DNA from: Schistocephalus solidus
Taxonomy: Eukaryota; Platyhelminthes; Cestoda; Diphyllobothriidea; Diphyllobothriidae
Direction of reading: 5' to 3'
DNA length: 64,000 bases
Assembly (NCBI GenBank): GCA_017591395.1
Contig: WEDG01001207.1
Location: 17,001 to 81,000 of the forward strand
The notes beneath the pieces were generated by a model that ran no database searches, was not told the origin of the DNA, and saw nothing but the letters and a program-made list of their open reading frames with translations. Positions 10,208 through 21,400 of this stretch are shown here, piece by piece; position 1 is the stretch's first letter; each line of letters starts with the position of its first letter. The position numbers were made by a program, and so were the translations under genes.

Positions 10208-11647
10208 AAGACGACGTTGCGAGCATACGCGCTGCTTTCGATAACTTCTCTTCAGGTCAGTACAGTTATAGGGAGACGTTGGAACGCAGTAGAAATTTAA
10301 AACATGAAATCGATAATGTTGGTCCGTTTTTGTGGGTTATCTGAGAAATTTGCACAGGGGGAGGATGATAAGAGACAGTGTGATAGGCGGTGATAAGTGT
10401 TTGGTAGAGCCGTTCTAGGAGAAAGGGGAGGACAAAGATGGCGCGGGGATGCATGCAGTTAAGCGGCCGTTGGCCAAGCTAAGCGCGGAGCTTGTACGAG
10501 GTTCTATTGTGCGCACAAGACCAGCTTCCTCAACCTAATGACAGTCGCTTCTGCTGCTGCTAGTAAAAGTTGACCAAGTGGCTTGCGGTAGTTTGGTGGG
10601 ACCTTATAAATTACACAGAAAGGTTCGCTGGGGTCCACACTGTGCCCGGTGTCAACAAGATGGGCAAGGATGGCGCTTTTTATGCTCTTGACTTCCCCTT
10701 TGCTCAGCAATGCTGGGATGTGTTCTTTTATTCTTTTGGATAAGCGCCGACTCGTGCGACCAATATAACCTGCTCCACAGGAGCAAGTAAATGAGTAACT
10801 GCACATGGAGGTGGTCTGATCCGGCAACCTATCCTTGCCTTCGCCTCGTAAAAGAGGGTTGTTTGAGAACACTATCTGGAGTTTCGCTGCTGGGAACGTT
10901 TGTGAAACGGCTTGGTTAAGGCGTCTTTTTAGGAGTTCACTAGCCACATCCCCTTGAAAGGGCACTTTGAGGAATAGAGTTTTCTTTTCCACAGTAACAT
11001 TGGCAGATTTCACTGGGTCTTGTGACAAGATGCTTTGCAATAAACCGATCTGGGTATCCGTTCTCTCGAAGTAGGTTCTGGTTAGCCCTGGCAAGGCACT
11101 GTCTAAGCCTTGTGACGATTGCAAAGATGTCGTCGACGTATCGGCCGTAGTGTCTTAGGTTATTGATCTGTCCGCTTAGCTGAAATTTCTCCAGCTTGCC
11201 CATAAAGACATCGGCTAGGAGATGTCCAAGTGGCGAACACATAGCAACGCCATCTATTTGTCTGTACAGTTCGTTATCAAAAAGGAACTGCACATTTAAC
11301 GTGCATATTAGTAATAATTCTTTCAGTGCATTTGTAGGTATTCCTGTTTCTAGCTCACTGGTCAATAGGAATTCACAGAGGTAATCGACTGTCTCAGTGA
11401 CAGGGACGTTTGTAAAAAGTGAGGAGACATCCAAAGATAGCATCTTCTTGCCGTTTAAGTTAAGGTCTTTACACATTTCTCGGATAACCCACACAAATGG
11501 ACGAACATTATCGATTGAATGTTTTAGATATCTACTGTGTTCCAAACGTTTCCCTATAACTGTACTGGCCTGAAGAGAAGTTATCGAAAGCAACGCGCAT
11601 GCTCGCCAAGGCGTTTTTGAATCTTTTAATAGGAATTTTTTGCAATA
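10208..11647 (-). mobile_element. PLE-2: 5'-truncated Penelope-like element with inverted end fragment
   Basis: This 1.44-kb insertion reads on the minus strand from a truncated RT (about 11610) to a GIY-YIG endonuclease (stop at 10504) and then a 3' tail of about 140 bp. The plus strand at 10213-10360 repeats, in inverse orientation, the truncated 5' end (11465-11613). The element is therefore bounded by imperfect inverted repeats of about 148 bp. PLE insertions often include partial extra copies in direct or inverted orientation. A perfect 13-bp target duplication flanks the whole unit, so the inverted fragment was made during the same insertion. Confidence 0.9.
10504..11593 (-). pseudogene. 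PLE-2 reverse transcriptase with C-terminal GIY-YIG endonuclease
   Basis: The minus strand carries two overlapping frames. The upstream frame (11593-10940) has the RT palm: MLSLDVSSLFTNVPVTETVD (motif A region), QIDGVAMCSPLGHLLADVF (motif B region) and GRYVDDIFAIVTR with the catalytic Asp pair. The downstream frame (11124-10504) has FTCSCGAGYIGRTSRRLSKR and then EHIPAL, the GIY-YIG nuclease core of canonical PLEs, and ends GQLLLAAAEATVIRLRKLVL. A frameshift in the 10940-11124 overlap separates the domains. The N-terminal part of RT is absent. All visible RT catalytic residues are preserved, so decay seems recent compared with the host CR1-A copy. The protein primes reverse transcription at nicks made by its own nuclease. 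Confidence 0.9.
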
Positions 11648-11660
11648 ATTTTAGATTTAA
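11648..11660. repeat. PLE-2 target-site duplication, right copy
   Basis: It is identical over 13 bp to 10195-10207. Removing 10208-11660 joins the CR1-A endonuclease back into one piece. Confidence 0.9.
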
Positions 11661-13440
11661 TTTTTACAAATGATGTCAACCCTCTCTTTATTAAAATCCA
11701 TCGTGATCTATTCACAAGTGGTCACGCACTTAGTCACGCTTGTTTTCCAGTCTCCCTTCCTACAAGGCCTGAGCTAAAATGCAAAAACCTCGACTTTGCT
11801 AACACAAACCGGGAATTAATAAATATTTTTTAAGCAATCTAAATTGGCATAGCATATTTTCAAGCAGCGATCCAAATTTTTTCCATGAGCTATTGCAGAG
11901 CCTTACAGAAAACATCCAGGCTTTTATCCCGCTTAAGATTTTTAATTCAACTACAGCCTCTTCTACTGTTCCACACTTTTCTCCAAAAACACTTCAAAAA
12001 TTACGAAAGCAACTTAATGATCTGTCTAAAAGATCTTTGTCAGTTCACTTAAGGATTGCACAAATATTTGAATTAGCATTGAAAATTAGGATCCCGCAGG
12101 ATAGGCATAGGGCGTCTCGGGCACTTAGTGATGCATATTCATCCAAATCTGTTGCTTAAGTCTTCCATGTTCGGTCATCGGCTAAGCGACTGAATGTAAC
12201 TCCGTCCTTTACTTGATTATAACAAAAATTCATTATAGAGGATTTGGGCAAAGCAGAATTGTTGAATGCCTTTTTTGCCAACCAATTTACCATTGAAACA
12301 AGCCTGACTCCCTCAATTCCTCTGCTTTCAAATTCAAATTCACTTATAACAACCATTAATTTCTCGCCTTCAAGTATTAAAAAAGAAAAAGCTCACCTAA
12401 AAATTCACATTCGATTGGAAATGATAACATTCCAAACTCACTCCTTAAGCACTTAAGAGATTTTTCACCTTTACTAAGCAAATTATTCTCATTGATTCTC
12501 GAAAATGGTTTAATCCCCGATTATTGGAAAACTTTTAAAATACCAGTTTTTACATCTGGTTGCCGTTCTGACATTCATAATTATCGAGGTGTTCATAAAA
12601 CGCCCTCTCTTCGTAACAATCATCTATCTGTAGTGATTATTTATATTTTTATCTGGTACTGTATTCGATAAAGTGCCTCATATACGACCTCTAGCTAAAT
12701 TAGAAGCTCTAGGTGTTCGTAGTCCTTTTACTGACTTTATTAGATCATACCTATCTGATTGAAAACGAAATGTTTTAGTGGGATCCTCATATACAAGTGC
12801 TTCCCTGATTGTGAGTGTGCCTTCAAGGTACCGTATTAGGTTCTTTGTTGTTCTTACTTTATATAAATGATATCTCATCGATAGTTAAGCATTCTCAATC
12901 ATTTATTTATGCTGATGACCTCAAATGGGTGTATTCCTTCTCTAACTCTACGACCGAACGATGCGTAGAACAAATTCATTCGGACTTAGATGCTCTTTCG
13001 GCGTGGAGCTCCACATGGCTAATGGAGTTCTCACCTTCTAAGTGTCGCAACATTTGTTTTTGGCCAGAAAGGCTGCCGCAACCTTTCATTTTTAAAGGTT
13101 GCCCTATGACTGAATGTTCCTTCATCAAGGACTTGGACACCAATAAATTAGATCTTTCGTCTCTTGCCAATAGAGTTACGCCCAAAGCTGCTCAGATTTG
13201 CGGCTTTATTTCTTATAATTGTTTACCTATCTGAAATTAAATTTAGACTTTATCGTTTTATGTGTACCTCCCATTCTTGAATTTTTCTGTCCTTTCTTCG
13301 CTTTAATGAACGAATCTAGCGGTTCAAAAATTGAAAATGTCCAAAGACATTTCACAAAAAACTCCTGTATCCGACTCTTTCAAATACTTCCAACTCAACT
13401 AGACCCCAGCTGGCGAAGCTAAACGTTCTTTGGGTCAGGA
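11661..13440 (+). pseudogene. CR1-A copy 1: endonuclease end and reverse transcriptase
   Basis: This continues the element after PLE-2. It shows an LDLIFTNDV-like end of endonuclease near 11660, a linker with LSVHLRIAQIFELALKIR near 12040, and RT blocks from about 12500. These include DYWKTFKIPVF-like sequence near 12520, an AFDKVPH-like motif A near 12670, and QGTVLGSLLFLLYINDISS near 12825. Motif C is FIYADDLKW, with its Asp pair intact at 12908-12919. Stops and frameshifts break it at several points, for instance near 12760 and 13235. The thumb-like region with NESSGSKIENVQRHF lies near 13310. Confidence 0.85.
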
Positions 13441-14150
13441 GCCTGGAAGCAAGCTTTTGCCTCCGTTTTTCGACTAAATAATAGCTCAAATCTCCCCGAG
13501 CTCTCTGTCATTACCTTCGTTAGTCTTTCTTATGACCGTAGAAATTCAGCACTACTTATACCTCCTCCTGCATCCTCCACATATTAATGCTCTCTATTCT
13601 TTGTTCCTCGGTATAGCTTTCTTTGGACTACACATTGATATTAACACTAATTCTATTAACCTTTTATTTTCCTCATCGTTTCCGAGCAGCTTTCTCTATG
13701 ACTCAGAGAAAGGACCATCGGGAATTTGAGTGACCCCCTTAAAACTATTTTTTTCTACATTGAGTCCTCTATGAACCATGATGTCTCCTTATTTCACCAG
13801 TCATTCAAGAGATGAAGTCATTTGAACGTGCACAGTCTAAATGCTCCTGTTTCGTTGGATACTTACCGTCATCAGAATTCAATTCTGGAACCTAAGATGC
13901 TGAGGCCTCAGGTTCACTGAAGCCTTTTCGTGAGATTTTTTTATGCGCCTTAGGGATCATGAACGAACAATATCGACGTTTCAATATCTCATTCTGAAAT
14001 GCTACTGCAGTAATACATTACACTCTACCACCTCACGTTATTTTCCTAAGCAGTTTTTTTCTCCTAGCTTCTTTTTGAAAAATGAAGGCCTATTTAACTC
14101 TGCCTCCATTTTAAAGGTAGTTTTTTTTTTCACGGACTATCTTTCTAGTC
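13441..14150 (+). mobile_element. CR1-A copy 1: RT C-terminus and 3' untranslated tail
   Basis: The stretch after 13730 (from about gaccatcgggaattt) has no coding features but matches the tails of two other CR1-A copies, at about 54440-54825 (plus) and 38520-38265 (minus). Shared words include atgatgtctccttat, cagaattcaattctgga and gatgctgagg. Homology with the 54-kb copy ends near 14080-14150, which marks the 3' end of the element. Confidence 0.75.
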
Positions 14151-14159
14151 CACTTTTAA

Positions 14160-15600
14160 TCTCAAAAAAATCACAAACTGTTGACATATCAGCACATTTT
14201 ATATCTATATCAGCATAAATTTATTTTACCCTGCATATCCTGCGTAAATCATATTTTCGACGAAACATGAAACCAACAACCTCAATTCGTCGTAAACTAC
14301 ATGCCCCGGGACCAAAACGTTGCTTGAATACACCTATCAGTCTTATAATTGACTCAAATGTTCAACCCATAGTCAAAGCTAAACAGCTAGATCTGTCCGC
14401 TTTTCAGAACTGCAATGACTTCATGATGAAGTTTGGATCTATTTATCTATACTTGGCAACCTGTTCGACGGTAATATATCTGATGTTCCCTCTCAGGATT
14501 GCAGACGTCTCAATTCGCTAGTTCACTTGGTCGCCGGCGAGGCTTTTGACAGACAGAAACGTTATCATAATTTTCTCCTAAAAAATGCTCCCATACACAG
14601 ACACCCAGTTGACGTTGCTATGGACATTTTGTACTCGGGTTGTTTCAACTACAAAATAGTGGAAGCAAAACGCCTCTCTTTGCGTAGCAAGAATCCTCCT
14701 ATCTTAGTTAAATTGTCTTCAACAGTTAAAGTGGACTCAATCTTTGCTGAACGAGGTCGCACTTCTCGCTATTTGGAAATGATAAAATGTTTTCTTTGTT
14801 GAGATCTTACACCAATGGAGCGAAGAAATGGGTCCGTCCTATCATCAATTTCTCAACCTAATATTCATTAGTCTGCTCATATTTCCATTAACGTCAATGC
14901 ACCGGTTAATTCATCTTCTCAGATGTCCAGTTCGGTCAGCTCCTCCACTCAACCTTCTACTTCGTTTCCCCCCGCTGCCGAATACTGCAATTTCCGGTGC
15001 TTTCAGCCCACCTGGTATGTCTGTGACCCCGTCTAAAGCATTTATACCGTCTAACCCGTCTAAAGAACTTAGACTGAAGGATTTCCCTCTTAAACGCAGT
15101 TCTCCAGGCCTCTTAATAAAATTTCCCGAGCCACATAGCATAAATAACGTTCTTCAACTACAAAATATGCAATCATCTAAATTTAACTTATTTAACCCTC
15201 CACAAAGTAGCTCGTCCCATAACCCCACGGGTCATCTTATACCCTCAATTATATTACCTAAGGCAGGTTGTCCGAAGGACGTTAATCTAATCCAGACTGA
15301 AAAGGCAAATAACTCTAATCATGTTAACCGATATACAAGACCCGACTTTCCAGCACTTAGTTCTTATAGCTGCTTGCCCTCTCCCACCAGCCTCTATATT
15401 CCATCTAACTTCCCGTCATTCCATTTTAACTACCATCAGGCATATCCCGGTCGTAACCCCTATGGTGGTTCGATACCGGAAAGTTTTATTTCTACACCTT
15501 TTAGATATCTTTCTCAGCCTTTTGTTACTGATGTTCCTTATACCAATATTTCTGGCGCAATTGGCAGTAACCCTCCAAACCACAAAAATTTCTAACTTGA
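14160..15600 (+). pseudogene. CR1-A copy 2: ORF1
   Basis: The copy begins directly after the tail of copy 1. Two short plus-strand frames (14267-14521, 14527-14802) cover the N-terminal and RRM-like part, ending in the block NPPILVKLSSTVKVDSIFAE, which resembles the ILVKF-type strand of non-LTR ORF1 RRMs. A 255-codon frame (14828-15595) then gives the Pro/Ser/Asn-rich C-terminal part, with GAFSPPGMSVTPS, SSSHNPTGHLIPS and GCPKDVNLIQTEK. It is the longest intact ORF1 segment of this family in the window. A frameshift or stop near 14803-14828 separates the two halves. Copies of the second half occur at 1130-1940 (minus) and 19980-20830 (plus). Confidence 0.75.
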
Positions 15601-15697
15601 TAACCCGCATCCAATTTTTTTTATAAATAATGATACCCCTAGTTTGGTACTCGAACTACCCCAGATTTCATAGTAGTTTATGCTAGATCTGTTAGTG
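15600..15697 (+). pseudogene. CR1-A copy 2: endonuclease start, cut by the inverted-repeat boundary
   Basis: The sequence after ORF1 resembles the equivalent at 20840-20920 (dispersed words such as tgctagatc and ttggtactcgaact). It stops at 15697, where the inverted-repeat arm with antisense CR1-B starts. This is the inner junction of the right arm. Confidence 0.6.
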
Positions 15698-16510
15698 GTT
15701 GTCCACGAGTTTCAGAAGAGCATTCCGGAAGAACTCCCAATCTTCGATCATGGTGTTTGAAAACATTGAGGTCCATTTGAGGTCTGTTAAATCTGCTCGC
15801 ATCTCAGGAAACTTTCCTCCCCAACCATTACGCCATCTTTCCTCTATAACAGGCAAAACGGAGAATAATAATAATAATAAGAAGTCCCACATAAGCACCA
15901 CATGATCACTTGGACCGAGCGGAGGCAGTGAAATAATCTCATCAATGCAGCCTGATGTTTTCGTAAAAACAAGGTCGAGACAGTTTGCCCTTTGTTCCTC
16001 ACGTATTCTGGTGGGGAACAGGCATGTTGTGCGAGGAGTGCCTTCGAGGTCTTTTGCAGAAAACCATAATCGAAAGTCAATTTCCGGCATGATTATTGAA
16101 AAGTGCTCCAGTAAATTCCTGGTGCGTTGAAATCACCCGTAATCATGACAATATGTCGATTGGAGAAATTTTCGAATTGTTCCAACAAGTGGATGTCTGC
16201 AACTCAGTCTTTCATAGGTGGCCGAAAGGCAGTGAAGACATCGATACATGGAGAGCCAAGAGCCTTGATGGTCAACGATATGGCTTCCGTGCTGGACGCA
16301 AACTTGTTTGTCTAGCCGAACACTATTATAACTTCTTTCACATACACAATTATTTTACCACCCTGTCGGTTTTCTCTGTCCCTCCGATATCATTGCTATC
16401 CGGAAAATGTTATTTCGCTAGCTCGAATACTGCCCGACAGCCAGGTCTCAGTTACTGCTATCACATCCAGAGATACTTCGGCAAGGCAAATTCTAAACTC
16501 AAGTTTTTGT
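15698..16510 (-). pseudogene. CR1-B ORF2 endonuclease, right-arm copy
   Basis: On the minus strand this repeats the blocks of 5410-6226: RANCLDLVFTKTSG near 16000, PLGPSDHVVLMWDF near 15920, and KLTFDYGFLQKTSKA-like sequence in the shifted frame near 16070. A frameshift also found in the left arm is present, which supports duplication of an already broken element. An (AAT)n expansion near 15864-15883 inserts extra Leu codons into the frame after MWDF. The RT is absent: the arm ends before it. Confidence 0.8.
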
Positions 16511-16979
16511 AGAAGGCTGTGGGCATTTGTTTACAAGCACTTCAGTTTTGCGCCAGCCAAACTTCCTGCTGCGTTTGTCAATTTTATGGGCCTTATTGCT
16601 CCCCCTCTGATGTCTCTCTCGTATGGCTGTTCCGTTTCTTAATCAGTCGCTCATTCTGGTTTTCACAGTGAGAACGCCAGGCGTTACGGACTTAGTTCTG
16701 CTATCTCTTGAGCAATTGGTTCTCTGATGGTTTTGGCATTAGCGAGGTGCCTGCCGTTGCCCTTAATTCAATTGGTTTGTTCAACAGAAAATTAGTATTC
16801 TCTTGAACTATCTTCCACTTTGAGATATCCAGATTGTGTTTGCGGGCTGCAGTCATAATTGTAATTCCAAGACATGTTTCCGGTGTTTCAGCCTTTCCGC
16901 AGGGGAGTAGTCTAGTTGAAAAACCTCTTTATGCGAGTGACGGAGGTTTATTTTTTGGGATAGTATCACCTATATTTGT

Positions 16980-17790
16980 TCTTTGCTCTCTAAGATAATT
17001 TTGAGATGTCGCGTTCGCGGTGTTCCTAGGCTGGCATCACCCTTTTTGCCGATCAAGCATACTGCCTAGTGAGAGCAACTGGTTTAGGAGGCCAAGAAAA
17101 GAAGTGAGGTTTTCGGTGATATGGTTCTCAGGTCGGACTGCAGTTGATTCGTGCAAACCCTGAATAAATAAACGACTTTTTGCTGGTCCACTTTCTCCAA
17201 AGTTCTCCATAGCAGCACGAGAACGCCTTACGGAGCTCTCGTTAGCATTTAAAAACCACCTCTGGCCGTACTGCCATTTGAAGGCTCCAAAGGAAATCCA
17301 TCAGAGTTGTTTTGACTTCTTACTCCTGTTGTGGTGTTTTCCTCATTGCAGCTTGCCATGCATTTTCTTTCTTAAGGACTCAACTACGGGCTTGGTAGAG
17401 GCGCCCAAAATAGCTGGATGTGATTTGTGGTTCGCTTCCGGTCGTCTTCCGTAGGATTTAAAGACTGCGTATCTATTATCCGGCTGTTTTGGGTGTTTAG
17501 CGTCGAGGCATTTGAGAGTTTTTACAAATTGTATTTTTGCACTTTCGATCTTTTTGGTCCCTGCCTTTTTAGCTTTAGTATTGCACCTTATATTGTATAG
17601 TATTGTTCACTTGCAAGAGCTTCCTTACGTCTGCAAGCTCATTTCAGTTCTTGAACTTTCAGTAAAATAAAACATCCAATACAAGATTCGTCTTCATAGC
17701 GATGGATTTGGCTGAAATTTTGCTTTTGCGTGCTCTGTTGCTCCTTGGTTATAATTATAAATGGAGAGAAAGAGATAAGTAACTTGAAAG
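16980..17790 (-). pseudogene. CR1-B ORF1, right-arm copy
   Basis: This mirrors 4140-5075. The RRM-like blocks lie near 17120-16980, the charged linker near 17400, and the CxxC and coiled coil near 17700-17640. It has more frameshifts than the left copy. The plus strand beyond 17790 carries the CR1-D ORF1, so the two ORF1s are again divergent. Confidence 0.7.
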
Positions 17791-17796
17791 CAACAA

Positions 17797-18700
17797 ATGG
17801 CCAATCTAAAAAGAAGGTTCATTGTTCATCTAACCACCCGTAACAACGAGAATCTCAACAAAGAAATTACGAGATGCAAATATATCTTTCCTAAAAGAAT
17901 GCCCAATGTAGAGCTAAAAGATATTGCGTCTACAGAGCTCAGTGAATTAGTAGGCGTGCCTTCCTTTGAAGAGGAGATCAAACCATTTTCATGCACCTTA
18001 CTACTGTCATGCAGCTCAGAAATGCAGGAATGCTCTGGATATATAAGCATATGCTGCATCGTTCTGGATGATACAACGAAGGGTGACGTTTAAAAGCTCA
18101 TCGACATTTGAAGGACCGAAGACGAAGAATTCCGAAGTCGAAAAAGGCCAAGATGATTATAAAAAAAGATAAGTTCAAATTCCGAAAAAGCTCGTTCTTG
18201 CCAATAGATTCTCAAATGGTATTCTCTGCTGGTGATGCAGGGAACAGCTGCAGAACAAATTATCAAAAAGTTCCCAAAGGGGTTCACCATTAACTTTCGG
18301 AATCGTTTATAGTATTGACGCAAAATAGCATCGTCGATCAAAGTAGAATTAATCCCGATACTGATGCCCTATCAACAAATCAGAGGACCAAAGTCCGAAA
18401 ATTTTTGACCAAACACGCAATCCTCCTCGTTATTAAAGGGGCTCCCGAGTCCACTTCTCTGATTGCAAAGGAAAGGGTAAAATAACCTCAGCCTTTTTCG
18501 AACATACTCAAATTCGATTCTTTAAGATGGCGAATGCGTTACCGTGCACAAAGCATTCCGTTATGGGAAAAGCGGGTGTTTCCTGGTAACTCTCGTGACC
18601 AAGGCCTCTTAAAGTATTCTTGAACATAGCTTTTCAGGCTTCACACTACCTAGAACGGAGAATGGGTCTCGTAGCTTTCACCATGATGTGTTTTTCAACC
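17797..18700 (+). pseudogene. CR1-D ORF1, right-arm copy
   Basis: The plus strand opens with MANLKRRF and runs 98 codons to 18093. Further blocks are SSFLPIDSQMVFSAGDAG near 18200 and the RRM-like region to about 18700, ending in the YLERRMGLVAF segment. It mirrors 3180-4125. No single frame covers it. Confidence 0.65.
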
Positions 18701-18709
18701 GGACTACGA

Positions 18710-19760
18710 GCCGATGGTAAGGCACAAAACGAGGATGCAGAGAACAGAACGGAAGAGAAGAACCGAACGGGGAAATGGCTCAGAAATCAAAGGGATGGGG
18801 AAATAAAAAGTGATGAGAGGTCTCTCTGTGGCAGATCCCGTGCATCATCAAGGTGAGTCATCACCGATACGGGAAAGACACTAAATACAAAGACGTACCC
18901 AACAGCACCTACAGTAGACTGGAGTCGAAATCTGACGCTGACAGTGCGGCAACTTCCTTCGGTGACAAGCTAATGGATCTGACTCTCGCCCAACCTCTGG
19001 CACAGAAGGTAAAACAAACCAATGAGATTTAAAGAGAACCAGAGAGCCAATTGCCTGGACCTGAGTATTTATGAAGGACTTCTCTAACATTGACTAAGTG
19101 TATTCTATTGCACTCCTCGGTAAGAATGATCATTGTATGCTGCTGTGGGATTATTCACTTTATTCCTCAGCGCCAGAAGAGAACGGAAGGCAAGTGAAAT
19201 ATATGGAAGGCTGATTTTTAACGCGATGAAGAAGAGCTGATGTCCGTGAAAATGGGATTTTTGCTCAAAAGCAAACGCAGGATGACTGCCGATCGTTTTA
19301 AAATGGTTTCACTCGATCTATCCGGTGAAGGTACCAAAAAGACTAGTCGCCCTGCCTGGTTAAGAATAGAACTAAACAGGCGGTTAAAGAAGAAAACTAA
19401 AATGTAAAGTCTTCAGGCAAAATAGGGTCCAGCAGAACATCTCGAAGAATTTCATCGCTAACGGGAAATTTTGTCAAAAATGATCCGATGCAGTCAAAGG
19501 AAAAACTGTCAGTCAAGAATTGTCAGCAGGGCTGGAAAAATGAGCCAGTCCCTTATTTATTTAAAGTCGGTAAAGTCAAAGGCAATCAGCAGTGCTTATG
19601 GATGAGAATAGAGGGTTGAAGTCGTTAAAATGGCGGAGAAAGCCGAGACACTTGGGTTGGTTCTTTGCCTCGTTATTCACTAGAAGAAACTGAGCTTCAC
19701 CTTGACAACATAAATTGGGAATCAGCTTTTCTCAACCTTGCAATTTAACTTTGTTGTAAT
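18710..19760 (+). pseudogene. CR1-D ORF2 endonuclease end and RT linker, right-arm copy
   Basis: This mirrors 2170-3126. Visible blocks are an ENQRANCLDL-like stretch near 19030-19060, sequence matching the LLWDYS region near 19140, and the EKAE..GWFFASLFT region near 19640-19690 with frame breaks. It joins the CR1-A ORF1 start at about 19870. Confidence 0.6.
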
Positions 19761-19869
19761 GTTTCCGTAAAGTGTGCATATTCTCCTCAGAAACCCCTGC
19801 TGGAATTTCATGCAAGAGCTGAAAAATAAACCATAGGGCTGACTCAAGTGTTGAAAACAGAAGTGATAT

Positions 19870-20840
19870 AAAACGGAGATTGTGGGAAACACGTCGTTCG
19901 CTGATGGGAATCCTGTCTGCATAAACGAAATCTCAAAGGCGCAAATGGATCGAGTTAAAGCGAATAACCTTCGAGCATACGCGAGAGATCCTTACGCCAA
20001 TGGAGCTAATGAATGGGTCTCTTTCTGTCTGTACTCTCAACCTAGTCATTCACAAAGACTGGCCGTATTTTCCAGTAGCCTGCAATGCGGTTCATTCCAT
20101 CTCGTCCGGATGTCCATTTCGGTCAGGCCCCTCCACTCACGCCTTCTACTTCGCTTCCAAACACGGCAGAATTGCTATAAAGTCACAGGTGCTTTTAACC
20201 ACCTCCTGTAATCGTCAAAGCCAACCCCGTTTTGCAGCGCCATACTAGCTGGCTTCCCTCCTTAGCGCGGGATCTCGGCCTCTCCATGAGGTCCCGAAGG
20301 CGCATGCGCCGAAATAATGTTCTCAAATACAACATCCGCTGCTATCATCTGAGATTCAACTTTTAGCCTCCACGAGCTGGCATCGTCCCATAGCACGTTT
20401 CATCTTATGCCCTCTCAATTCCATATCAGGATCAGTCCGAAGGACGTAGAAATCTAACAGACCGAAAAGCTTGATAAAGGCTGCAGTTCGTCAGTCACTC
20501 ATACTGCCTTCTCCGTACTGCGCTTCCTAAACCATGTTAGCGGTATGCAAGACCCTGATCTACCGGCACTGATTCGTATGGCTGCTTGCCCTCTTCCACC
20601 AGCCTCTATATTCATGCTTCCCGTCAATTCCGTTTTAGCTACCATGCATATCTCGTCTTAACGCTGTGGTGAGTTCGATACTGGCAGAGTTATATTCCTA
20701 ACCCTTTTATATATCCTCTCAGCCTTTGTTACATGTGCGTTTGCTGGATACATGCTAATAATGATGAAGCGCAGTTGGCTGTTAAACCTCCTAAGCCACA
20801 ATAACTTCCAACTTTATTTCGCTGCAAAAGTTTTATATAT
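19870..20840 (+). pseudogene. CR1-A ORF1, right-arm copy
   Basis: Plus-strand frames at 19882-20211 and beyond carry words shared with 14828-15595 and with the left arm: YSQPSHSQ near 20030 and PLHSRLLLRFQTRQN near 20130. Blocks matching SSSHNPT and GCPKDVNL can be followed only through frameshifts. It is more decayed than the left-arm copy, in line with the lower identity of the outer arm. Confidence 0.65.
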
Positions 20841-20859
20841 ATAACGATAACCCAAGTTT

Positions 20860-21140
20860 GGATACTCGAACTCACTAGATGTCTGTAGCTACGTAATGCT
20901 AGATCGGTTATGATGAGACGAGCCCAACCTAGAGAGCCGTTGCTTTCGAGTTTAATCGTCTGAGGTACATGCGTACCTGAATCTTGGACCCATCCCTTAA
21001 TTTCGGCCTCTTCAGCTTGTCTCATGGGCCGGTATGACCTCCACCGATCCAGGACACGCATTAGTAGCGGTGCTCGCCTGTTTCCACGTTAACTCTGGCC
21101 CCTCATCGGTGCAGGCTGCGCCAATTTTTGCAGTGCCAGT
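20860..21140 (+). pseudogene. CR1-A endonuclease start, right-arm copy
   Basis: This matches the reverse complement of 822-1105, including the sequence for VPESWTHPLIS near 20980 and the words gctagatcggttatga and ttgctttcgagtt. Frameshifts prevent a continuous reading. Confidence 0.6.
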
Positions 21141-21188
21141 CGACGCAGCAGCCTAAACGGTGGTCACGCACCATCCGCACTTGCCGAG

Positions 21189-21400
21189 GTGCGAGGTACA
21201 GTGCGTCCCGAAATCAATGTCACCAAAGGTGATCAACTCCAGCGTGAAAACTCTTTGCTTGTCTGGAAGCCGAGTGGCGGGCAGCACGAGAGTGGGCAAC
21301 GAGGGTTGACTCATCGGATCTCCAAAACCAGTCAGGGCTGCGGGCGGCTGCAAGCTTCTGGTCGTGGAATCGCCCAAAGTGTTCACGAGAATTAGCAGCT
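21189..21400 (+). pseudogene. R-type RT C-terminal fragment, right-arm copy
   Basis: The frame includes THRISKTSQGCGRLQAS, the equivalent of the 557-760 fragment. Flanking sequence also mirrors the left arm. Confidence 0.65.

Noticed and set aside
14911..15141. Minus-strand frame of 76 codons with Gly-rich content
   Set aside because: It is the antisense shadow of the CR1-A ORF1 on the plus strand.
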